Assembly: GCF_012932495.1 (NCBI RefSeq)
Contig: NZ_JABCNG010000001.1
Coordinates: 1,054,001 to 1,118,000, forward strand
Source of the DNA: Novosphingobium sp. SG919
Lineage (GTDB): Bacteria; Pseudomonadota; Alphaproteobacteria; Sphingomonadales; Sphingomonadaceae
Length of the DNA stretch: 64,000 nucleotides
Direction of reading: 5' to 3'
The first letter of the stretch is position 1; each line of letters opens with the position of its first letter. A program made the translations under genes and the position numbers. This document shows, one piece after another, positions 55,066 through 61,966 of the stretch. The notes beneath the pieces were generated by a model. It was not told where the DNA came from. It saw only the letters and a program-made list of their open reading frames with translations, and did no database searches.

Positions 55066-55811
55066 TTGTTCCTTTACCCCCGTTTGGGCCGCCAGCACGA
55101 GTCCGGGGCAACCAGCAGCCTATCCGTCAGCAAGACCGGGTCAATCCTTGATTGTCAACGACATGAACAAAACCGGGCGACGATTGCCTTGCGACAAGTC
55201 ACGATCGGTCTTGGAAGTAATAAGTCGAAATCTGATAATGAACATGTACAGTCGCTGAGAATAGCGCCGGTACATTCTTCCGGATTGGCAACCTGACCCC
55301 GGTTACGATGTCTTCGCAGGCCTTATCGCGCGAGTCCAAGCTGCGTTTAGCCGGCTGAACGTCCGGCTGTAACATTCCGGCTCGCAATCTGGCCGGGATT
55401 GGGCAACCGGGGAGGCGCCTTTTTCAGCTCGAGCTGCACCTTGGACAGCGCCGGCGAGCTTTATGCAAGAGCGGCACGAGCGAAGTCACTATTGACCGGG
55501 CCTCATCAACCTTAGGATTTTTGGCTGTTTTCCACCGCGGAGTAACTGTGCGGCTGTCCGGCGAACAGGGCTCCTCCGATGCGGGTAGGAACCGTTCGAC
55601 CGGCAGTGTGCCCTGGCTGCTCGTGAACAAATCGATCATTGCACAGGCGGGGAAAGCCTTCCCCTGAGGCCTGGCCGTAGGCGGCCAGACCTACCCCTTC
55701 TGCGGGGTTCCACCCCGCAACACCCCCAAGAGGAAGAGAACCGCTTCGCGCGAGCCGTGACGGGATGAAGGGCGAGAGAGGTCTCTCCCACCCGTCGCGG
55801 AAGGACACGCG
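55066..55811. other. Intergenic region between the defence operon and the conjugative-element core
   Basis: About 750 bases with no supported gene. It separates the leftward four-gene operon from the rightward ardC gene and so holds both promoters. Its right end (55,649-55,719) has three consecutive hairpins listed separately. Frames in the middle (e.g. a minus frame to 55,512) are shadows of ardC. Confidence 0.6.
55649..55719 (+). promoter_or_regulatory. Three consecutive hairpins before ardC
   Basis: Stem 1 at 55649-55664 (GGGGAA, loop AGCC, TTCCCC); stem 2 at 55671-55688 (CTGGCCG, loop TAGG, CGGCCAG); stem 3 at 55701-55719 (TGCGGGGT, loop TCC, ACCCCGCA). All are perfect and lie within 71 bases, about 90-160 bases before the ardC start. 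Stable single-strand structure of this kind can serve as a leader or as a promoter on transferred single-stranded DNA. Confidence 0.6.
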
Positions 55812-56741
55812 ATGGATACTCGAGCGAACGGGCAGCGCACGGCGGCGCGTCGGAACATCTATGCCGAAATCACGCAACGGATCTTGTCCGAGCTGGAAGC
55901 GGGGAGAGTGCCCTGGGTCCAGCCTTGGGCCGGCAGCGTCGCGCCGGTCGGCATGCCGTACAATGCCGTCAGCGGACGACGATACAGCGGGATCAATGTG
56001 CTCAGCCTGTGGCATGCAGCTGCAGAGCGTGGTTTTGCCGGGCACGGCTTCCTGACCTTCCGGCAAGCGCGAGAACTGGGCGGCAGCGTCCGACGCGGCG
56101 AGACGGGCATCGAGATTGTCTACACCCGCCGGATTGCTTCCCGCGACGAGCGGCAGTGCGCCGCCGACGAAGGCCGCGAGGCAAGGGCCACCATTCCCTT
56201 TCTGCGCCACTTCACGGTCTTTTCCGTCGATCAATGCGATGGCCTGCCTTCCACCATGGCAAGCGAGCGGCCACCGTCCGACCCTCAGTTGATCGAGCCG
56301 GCGGCAAACGCGCTGATCTGCGCGACGGGCGCTGATTTCCGGGTCGGTGGGCCGAGTGCATTCTACAGCCCGATCCATGACTATGTTCAGGTCCCCCGGC
56401 CGGAGGACTTCTTCGAGCCCATCAACTGGCACCGCACCGCATTTCACGAGCTTGCCCATTGGAGCGGGCACGGGTCCCGTCTTGCGCGTAACCAGAGCGG
56501 CGCGTTCGGATCCGCTGACTATGGCCGCGAAGAACTGGTCGCGGAAATGGCAGGTGCTTTCGTTTGCGCCACGCTCGGCATCCGGCCTACCGTTCGGCAC
56601 AGCGACTACCTCGGCTCGTGGCTCAGCATCCTGCGCGAGGACAATCGCGCGATCCTTCGGACCGCTAGTGCCGCCTCGCGGGCCGCTGATTATCTCCTCG
56701 GCTTCCGAAAGGACGACCTCGGCAAAGGAGGCGTTTCGTGA
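55812..56741 (+). CDS. ardC: ArdC-like antirestriction protein
   Basis: 309 residues. The N-terminal ArdC-N (DUF1738) domain binds single-stranded DNA ('NIYAEITQRILSELEAGRVP', 'LWHAAAERGFAGHGFLTFRQ'). The C-terminal half is a zincin-like metallopeptidase: 'HRTAFHELAHWSGHGSRLAR' has the HExxH motif, and 'ELVAEMAGAFVCATLG' the downstream Glu. ArdC proteins protect incoming DNA of conjugative elements from restriction. The ATG at 55812 begins the family N-terminus. It overlaps the next gene by GTGA. Placed at the leading edge of the element core, as in other alphaproteobacterial elements. Confidence 0.92.
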   Translation: MDTRANGQRTAARRNIYAEITQRILSELEAGRVPWVQPWAGSVAPVGMPYNAVSGRRYSGINVLSLWHAAAERGFAGHGFLTFRQARELGGSVRRGETGIEIVYTRRIASRDERQCAADEGREARATIPFLRHFTVFSVDQCDGLPSTMASERPPSDPQLIEPAANALICATGADFRVGGPSAFYSPIHDYVQVPRPEDFFEPINWHRTAFHELAHWSGHGSRLARNQSGAFGSADYGREELVAEMAGAFVCATLGIRPTVRHSDYLGSWLSILREDNRAILRTASAASRAADYLLGFRKDDLGKGGVS

Positions 56742-57055
56742 GCGTGGTCATCGGTTGCAATCCGAATACTCTTGCGCGGAATTGTTGCCGCTTCTGTCAA
56801 AATTGGCAGCCTCCGTCGGCGAGCGCGGTCTCAGCATTCGAGGCGTGGATGAAGACGGGGCGTGGGCGTCCGGTTCGGCGGCCCAATGGCAAGTGCCACC
56901 GGGTTCTGTTGGATCGGCACGGAGCCGAATGCTTTTCGGCCACGGCGCCGGACTTCGTCTGTCTCAACTACACTGCCCGCACATCGCGCCACTCGCCTGC
57001 GTCGGATGAATTTGTGGTCGTGCGGTACGACAACGGCGAACCCGAGCGTGAGTGA
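56738..57055 (+). CDS. Small Cys-rich protein of the conjugative element
   Basis: 105 residues from a GTG that overlaps the ardC stop (GTGA). Cys-Cys-x2-Phe-Cys near the N-terminus ('RNCCRFCQNW') and further Cys in 'NGKCHRVLLDRHGAECFSAT' and 'DFVCLNYTARTSRH' could bind zinc. The C-terminal 'EFVVVRYDNGEPERE' is strand-like. I do not recognise the family, but co-translation with ardC and the position suggest an accessory role of the element. Confidence 0.6.
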   Translation: MSVVIGCNPNTLARNCCRFCQNWQPPSASAVSAFEAWMKTGRGRPVRRPNGKCHRVLLDRHGAECFSATAPDFVCLNYTARTSRHSPASDEFVVVRYDNGEPERE

Positions 57056-57176
57056 GCATCTGTGGCGCGGCGCGGGCGAGGCATGCGCCGGCGCAAAGAG
57101 CGAGAGAGCGGCTGATCGCTCCGCGACAGGCATTGGGCTGGGGGAGAGGCTCCCGGCGGCCTGTCCGGAGGCCGCT

Positions 57177-57389
57177 ATGCCTGGATCGTTCATTCGCCGT
57201 GTCCTGAGCCCGATTGCCCGGGGATTCATCACTTCAATGGTGGCACCCGAGCCCGACGCGTTGCGGGCGCTGGACATTGAGCTTCGCCGCCGCGAGCGAC
57301 GCTGGCCATTTGGCGCTGCCCTTGTTCTGGCAGCCGTAGTGTCCGGTCTCTTGTGGGCGGCAGTCTTGCTGGTGTGGGTGGCAGGATGA
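57177..57389 (+). CDS. Small membrane protein, 70 residues
   Basis: Too short to be obvious. The ATG at 57177 has GGAGG six bases upstream. Residues 1-47 are mixed and charged ('PEPDALRALDIELRRRERRW'); residues about 48-68 ('GAALVLAAVVSGLLWAAVLL') are one transmembrane helix near the C-terminus, with the N-terminus on the cytoplasmic side. Function unknown. The codon use and ribosome site make it a likely real gene between the ardC pair and parB. Confidence 0.55.
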   Translation: MPGSFIRRVLSPIARGFITSMVAPEPDALRALDIELRRRERRWPFGAALVLAAVVSGLLWAAVLLVWVAG

Positions 57390-57539
57390 GCGGATGAGCT
57401 GGCGGCGCCGGCGCATGGGGCAGGGGAAGACCCGCGTCGGAAGCGTGGCGGCATCAGAGGGAAAGGAAGGCCGGTGGCCTTGTGACGGGCCAGGAAGCCG
57501 AGAGAGAGTCTTTCGGCTGCCCGTCATGGAGTAGCTACC

Positions 57540-59657
57540 ATGGCAAAAGCCGTACAGAAGATTACCCTCAGCCCCTCGCGCGACATCCCGCTCGACCGGC
57601 TGATCCTGTCACAGGCCAATGTGCGCCGGATCAAGGCTGGCGTGACGATTGGGGAACTGGCCGAGGACATTGCCCGCCGCACGCTGCTGCAGAGCCTCAA
57701 CGTGCGGCCGATCCTCGATGCGGACAATCAGGAAACCGGCATGTTCGAAGTGCCGGCGGGCGGCCGCCGGTTCCGCGCGCTTGAGCTGCTGGTCAAGCAG
57801 AAGCGGCTGGCGAAGGATGCGCCGGTGCCTTGCGTGGTCCGGTCCCCATCCGACGAGGTTTCGGCGGAGGAGGACAGCCTCGCCGAGAATACATTTCGCG
57901 AACAGCTCCATCCGCTCGACCAGTTTCGCGCCATGCAGGCGATGGTCGACAAGGGCGCCGATGTGGAAGCCATTGCCGCGCATTTCATGACCACGCCGGC
58001 GGTGGTGCGCCAGCGTCTCAAGCTCGCCTCGGTCTCGCCCAAACTGCACGAGGTCTATGCCGAAGACGGCATGACGCTGGAGCAGCTCATGGCCTTTTCG
58101 GTCAGCGACGACCATGCGCGGCAGGAGCAGGTCTGGGAACTGCTGACCCACAGTTTCAATAAATCCGCTGGCTATATCCGGGCACGACTGACCGAGAACA
58201 GCGTGCGCGTGGCCGACAAGCGGGTTCGCTTCGTGACGCTCGATGCCTATGTCGAAGCAGGCGGCGGCGTCATGCGCGACCTGTTCGAGGATGACGATGG
58301 TGGCTGGCTCACCAACCCGGCGCTTCTCGATACGCTCGTCGCGGCCCGGCTTGAAGCCGAAGCCGATCGCATCCGTGCCGAAGGCTGGAAGTGGGTGGCG
58401 ACGGCGGTCGATATGCCCTGGAATGCTGCTGCTGGGCTTCGTGAACTTGCCGGGACCACTGTCCCGATGAGCAGCGAGGAAGAAGCGCGGATGCAGACGC
58501 TGCAGGCCGAGGCCGAAGCGCTGGAAAGCGAATGGGCGGATGCACCGAGCCTGCCTGACGAAATCAGCGCGAAGCTCGATGCTCTTGACCGGGAACTGGG
58601 TCTGCTGGTGGACCGCCCGCAGACCTTTGACGCCGAGGACGTCGCCCGCGCGGGCACGTTCCTGTCCATCGCCAGCGATGGCTCGCTGATCATCGAGCGC
58701 GGCTACGTGAAACCGGAGGATGAGCCGGCTGACGAGGTCGAGGAAATTGCCGGTGTCGACCGGTGCGAGAGCGAAACCAGCGGTAAGGGCATGTTGTCTG
58801 GACCGGACGAGACTGCGATGCCCGGCGGCGCGCGTGAGCAGGAAGCAGAGGTCGAGGACGAAGTGGTCAAGCCGCTTCCGGACAGGCTCGTGGCCGAGCT
58901 TACCGCCTGGCGGACGCTGGCCCTGCAGGATGCGCTTGCGCGTGACCCGGCGACGGCCTTCGTCGCGGTGCTGCATGCCTTTGTCCTCGACGCCTTCTAC
59001 CCGTCGAGCCGGGAAACCTGCCTGCAGATCACGCCCAACCGGGCGTCGTTCGCGTTTGCGCCCACCGATCTCAAGGATAGCGGCCCGGCCCGGGCGATCT
59101 CCGAGCGCCACACGCAGTGGAAGGCTCGGCTCCCGCAATCGGATCGCGATCTTTGGGACGCCCTGCTGCGCCTCGACAATGCGCAGCAGTCCGCGCTCTT
59201 CGCCCATTGTGTCTCGCTCGTGCTCAACGCCCAGGCTGAAGTCGTCCCCAAGTACGACAATGGGCGGGTCTCGCGTCACAGCATCGAACGGCGTCTCGAG
59301 CACAGCCATGTTCTGGCACGAACCCTTGGCCTGGACCTTGTGGCGGCAGGCTGGCGGCCGACTGTCACCGGCTATTTCCAGAGCGTGACCAAGCCAAGGA
59401 TTCTTGCCGACGTGTGCGACGCCCGCGGGTCCCAGTTCGCAGAGATGATTGCCCATCTCAAGAAGCCCGACATGGCCCGCGAGGCCGAACGGCTGCTGGA
59501 GGAGGCAGGCTGGCTACCGGAGCCGATGAGGACGCCGGGGGCAGGCAAGGTCTTCTCGAATGGCGACGTGATCGATGCGCTCCCCGCATTCCTCGAAGGG
59601 CCGGTGTTGCCGACCGATGACGCCGACTGCGACCATTACGCGATCGCGGCGGAATAG
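57540..59657 (+). CDS. ParB/RepB/Spo0J-family protein of the element
   Basis: 705 residues. The N-terminal ParB nuclease/CTP-binding domain (about 15-125) shows 'LILSQANVRRIKAGVTIGEL', 'EVPAGGRRFRALELLVKQKR' and 'LAENTFREQLHPLDQFRAMQ' (the Glu-Asn-x2-Arg-type motif). The HTH follows (about 135-190, 'IAAHFMTTPAVVRQRLKLAS'). The C-terminal 450 residues are a poorly defined acidic and helical extension, much longer than in chromosomal ParB. This long type is typical of integrative conjugative elements and some plasmids, where it takes part in partition or regulation. No ParA gene is next to it. GGAG precedes the ATG. Confidence 0.92.
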   Translation: MAKAVQKITLSPSRDIPLDRLILSQANVRRIKAGVTIGELAEDIARRTLLQSLNVRPILDADNQETGMFEVPAGGRRFRALELLVKQKRLAKDAPVPCVVRSPSDEVSAEEDSLAENTFREQLHPLDQFRAMQAMVDKGADVEAIAAHFMTTPAVVRQRLKLASVSPKLHEVYAEDGMTLEQLMAFSVSDDHARQEQVWELLTHSFNKSAGYIRARLTENSVRVADKRVRFVTLDAYVEAGGGVMRDLFEDDDGGWLTNPALLDTLVAARLEAEADRIRAEGWKWVATAVDMPWNAAAGLRELAGTTVPMSSEEEARMQTLQAEAEALESEWADAPSLPDEISAKLDALDRELGLLVDRPQTFDAEDVARAGTFLSIASDGSLIIERGYVKPEDEPADEVEEIAGVDRCESETSGKGMLSGPDETAMPGGAREQEAEVEDEVVKPLPDRLVAELTAWRTLALQDALARDPATAFVAVLHAFVLDAFYPSSRETCLQITPNRASFAFAPTDLKDSGPARAISERHTQWKARLPQSDRDLWDALLRLDNAQQSALFAHCVSLVLNAQAEVVPKYDNGRVSRHSIERRLEHSHVLARTLGLDLVAAGWRPTVTGYFQSVTKPRILADVCDARGSQFAEMIAHLKKPDMAREAERLLEEAGWLPEPMRTPGAGKVFSNGDVIDALPAFLEGPVLPTDDADCDHYAIAAE

Positions 59658-59684
59658 CCGCCCGACCCCAGCCTGAACGCTTTG

Positions 59685-59721
59685 GAAAGCCCGGTCCGCG
59701 CGACCGGGCTTTCGTCTTTTT
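59685..59721 (+). terminator. Rho-independent terminator after the ParB-like gene
   Basis: AAAGCCCGGTC (59686-59696) pairs with GACCGGGCTTT (59702-59712) around CGCGC, followed by CGTCTTTTT. Confidence 0.88.
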
Positions 59722-59735
59722 GAGGATCACTGATC

Positions 59736-60203
59736 ATGAACGCTCAATCGGTTTTCGATGCCGTGCCGCTCGGCAGCCTTGTCCGATTTTCAAACGGCGA
59801 GCCCCGGCCGCCAGCTCGCTTCTCCCGCAAACTGAAAGCCTGGAACAATGACAATGGGGTCGGCCGACTGGTGGCACGTGAACCGGCGCGCGATGGCGCA
59901 TCCTTTCGCCATCCGGCCTCCTTCACTTTGCATCTCGGTAATTATGGCAGTGAGGGCTCGATCATCATGGTCGTCCGGCGCACTTATTCCGTCGATAGTT
60001 CACTCGAGTTTGAGGTGGACGAATACCCCCGGCCCGGAGACGCGCATGTGCTGGCCTCCGGCTCCGGGCGTGATGAATTGCTGCACATCGCGTCGGACCG
60101 CGCAGCTGCCGAGCGATGGCTGGCAGCAAACCGTTATACGCAGGCGAGGATCGAGATCGTCGGTTCTGGCCCGCAAGCCGGGCCGAACAGGAGCGGCCTA
60201 TGA
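59736..60203 (+). CDS. Conserved conjugative-element protein, 155 residues
   Basis: I cannot name a function. Residues about 10-60 include 'LGSLVRFSNGEPRPPARFSR' and 'WNNDNGVGRLVAREPARDGA', and about 65-100 alternate hydrophobic strands ('GSEGSIIMVVRRTYSVDSSL'). It ends in a helix ('SDRAAAERWLAANRY'). No catalytic motif or membrane segment. GAGGATCACTGATC precedes the ATG. It overlaps the DUF7007-like gene by ATGA, so both are one unit. This pair between parB and the helicase is a repeated order in alphaproteobacterial elements as far as I recall. Confidence 0.7.
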   Translation: MNAQSVFDAVPLGSLVRFSNGEPRPPARFSRKLKAWNNDNGVGRLVAREPARDGASFRHPASFTLHLGNYGSEGSIIMVVRRTYSVDSSLEFEVDEYPRPGDAHVLASGSGRDELLHIASDRAAAERWLAANRYTQARIEIVGSGPQAGPNRSGL

Positions 60204-60766
60204 CGGAGTTCAGCGCCGTCTATGGCCGGACTGCCGACGGTTTGCTCGCCGCACGGATCGGCGACATCGCCTGCATTGCAGTTCCAGTCTGCGGCGGGCT
60301 GCGCCTGGCGACGGCCTGGCGGCTCGCCAAGCCGCTCGACCAATGGCGTGCTGGCGATGCTCTCGCGAGCGAAGGCATCGTTGCCGACGACATGGCATTT
60401 CGTGCGCATGTCGAAGATGTCGCCCATCACCAGCGTCAGCTGGGCAGGCTGTCACGTCAGAGGCTGACGACCTCGTGCCGGACGCCGTGGGGCGCCACGC
60501 AGCAGGCCACGGTCTATGCCGAGGGCATCGTTTTTCACGCTACCGCGAGCCATGGCGGCTTCAAGCTTTCGCCCGAGCGCCTGGCACATATCGACCCGCT
60601 TCTGCGCGTCCGGAATGGCTGGTACGAGGAGGATGTCGGATGGGCCAAGGTCGCAGCAGCGTTTCCTCACCTGTTCACGGACCGCGAAAACGCAGCGGCC
60701 GATCGGACGCTGCGCGCTAGCTACCCGCAGATCTGGGCAGACCTTCGCCGCCAACGTCTCGGCTGA
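60200..60766 (+). CDS. DUF7007-like conserved element protein
   Basis: 188 residues. The C-terminal half has the feature of the DUF7007 family: 'VYAEGIVFHATASHGGFKLS' followed by 'RNGWYEEDVGWAKVAAAFPH' and 'TDRENAAADRTLRASYPQIW'. The N-terminal half (about 1-90) is a separate alpha/beta part. Function unknown; the family occurs in the cores of integrative conjugative elements. The ATG at 60200 overlaps the previous stop (ATGA). A dyad follows that should end the unit. Confidence 0.8.
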   Translation: MTEFSAVYGRTADGLLAARIGDIACIAVPVCGGLRLATAWRLAKPLDQWRAGDALASEGIVADDMAFRAHVEDVAHHQRQLGRLSRQRLTTSCRTPWGATQQATVYAEGIVFHATASHGGFKLSPERLAHIDPLLRVRNGWYEEDVGWAKVAAAFPHLFTDRENAAADRTLRASYPQIWADLRRQRLG

Positions 60767-60775
60767 TGAAAGTAA

Positions 60776-60814
60776 AGATCCCCCGTGTGCGCGGATGGCG
60801 ACCACGGGGGATCT
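60776..60814 (+). terminator. Dyad after the DUF7007-like gene
   Basis: AGATCCCCCGTG pairs with CACGGGGGATCT (60803-60814) around a 15-base loop. There is no T run, so it may be a Rho-assisted end or a regulatory dyad rather than an intrinsic terminator. Confidence 0.5.
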
Positions 60815-60950
60815 CGTCATCGACTCATGCCCGCGGGCAAAATCGCGGTCCAACCCCGTGGGCAAAGCCCGCTGCCTCTTCTGTCCATGATCTGCGCGGC
60901 GAGCGCCCTTGCATGCCCTGCGACAAGGCCGGGTACGAAAGCTGACAGCC

Positions 60951-61901
60951 ATGCCGTTATCCATGAACGCCGTTCATGCCCGGGATCTCCACCGGATTGC
61001 ACAGCGGTTCGACAGGCGCCCGAAGTTGCTCGAAGAAGCCTCGACGCTGAAAGTGCGTCTTGCCGGTGTCGCGCGTGTCCTCGAGATTCCCGACCGTGGG
61101 CTGGCTGGCCGCCAGCAGTGGCTCGATCGCTGCATTCCCTTCGAGCAGACTTTTCGATTCCGGGCCGGCGAGGTCCGCTATCTGGCGCAGGCCGAGCAGA
61201 CGTTCGAGCTCCTGCTCCTCAGCGGCGACGACCGAGCGAAGCTGTTGCCGATCCTGCGGACTGTGCGCGACGTGTTCGCGAGCAAGATCGTGGTCCCCTT
61301 CATGTCCCACTGTTCGGCCGAGGACCGGGCGCTGCTCTTGCGCCGCGGGGCAGACGATGTGCTGCACCTTGGCGTATCGCCGGAAGAAGGCGCAGCGCGC
61401 ATGGCAGCGCTGGTGCGCCGCCAGACCTGGGCGGCCAACCGGCAGGTCGAGGCAGACCGCACGATCAGTCGTGCTGCCGCCGCTGCCGCTGAGCTGCGCT
61501 GGCTTTGTGTCGGACCGATCGCGCCCCAGGGTCAGCAGGTTCTGGCGGCCCTGTTCGGGAACATGGGCAGGGTCGTCCCGCACATGGCGCTTACCAGCGC
61601 AGCGCGCACCAGCGACCACTGGCCTTCGGAGCGCCAGTTGCATGTGATCATCTGCGGAATTCGCAAGCATCTGAGGCCGCAATTCGTGATCGACACCTTG
61701 CGCGGCGAAGGCTTCCGCCTGCGCAGAGGTACGAAAACGGGGAAAATCGACGCTGTCAGTCCTCGGCCAGCGCGCCAGGCTGTCGCGGCTGTCGCGGCTG
61801 TCGCGGCTGGCGCGCGCCCCGCTGAAGCTGAGCGCCCCGAGCGGGGGACAGTGGCGGTCGCCCATCGGCGCAGGAGAGGAGAGGGGCAGGTCACGGGGTA
61901 G
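60951..61901 (+). CDS. OmpR/PhoB-type regulator with degenerate receiver
   Basis: 316 residues. About 40-165 looks like a receiver fold: 'VVPFMSHCSAEDRALLLRRG' followed by 'ADDVLHLGVSPEEGAARMAA' mirrors receiver beta-4/alpha-4 to alpha-5. The phospho-accepting Asp is replaced (the strand reads 'FELLLLSGDD') and the Lys-Pro of beta-5 is lost. About 185-270 is a winged helix of the OmpR type ('SERQLHVIICGIRKHLRPQF', 'DTLRGEGFRLRR'). So it should act without phosphorylation. The tail (about 275-316) is low complexity with an Ala/Val repeat. Start at 60951 or the Met at 60963 (MNAVHAR). It is likely to regulate transfer genes (inference). Confidence 0.75.
   Translation: MPLSMNAVHARDLHRIAQRFDRRPKLLEEASTLKVRLAGVARVLEIPDRGLAGRQQWLDRCIPFEQTFRFRAGEVRYLAQAEQTFELLLLSGDDRAKLLPILRTVRDVFASKIVVPFMSHCSAEDRALLLRRGADDVLHLGVSPEEGAARMAALVRRQTWAANRQVEADRTISRAAAAAAELRWLCVGPIAPQGQQVLAALFGNMGRVVPHMALTSAARTSDHWPSERQLHVIICGIRKHLRPQFVIDTLRGEGFRLRRGTKTGKIDAVSPRPARQAVAAVAAVAAGARPAEAERPERGTVAVAHRRRRGEGQVTG
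61779..61814 (+). repeat. 9-base tandem repeat inside the regulator gene
   Basis: GCTGTCGCG three times, then GCTGGCGCG. It encodes an Ala/Val repeat (AVAAVAAVAAG) in the non-conserved tail. Copy number is likely to vary between strains. Confidence 0.9.
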
Positions 61902-61966
61902 GCCTGGCCGGGACAGAGGGAGCGTCCGGCGAGCCGAACATCCCCTGCTCTCCCGGAGTTCCTGCC

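Noticed and set aside
57609..59456. 615-codon minus-strand frame over the ParB-like gene
   Set aside because: Antisense shadow; no domain.
61779..61814. CRISPR-like or regulatory repeat
   Set aside because: A 9-base tandem repeat in a coding tail with no spacers; it simply encodes an Ala/Val repeat. No CRISPR array was seen anywhere in the window.
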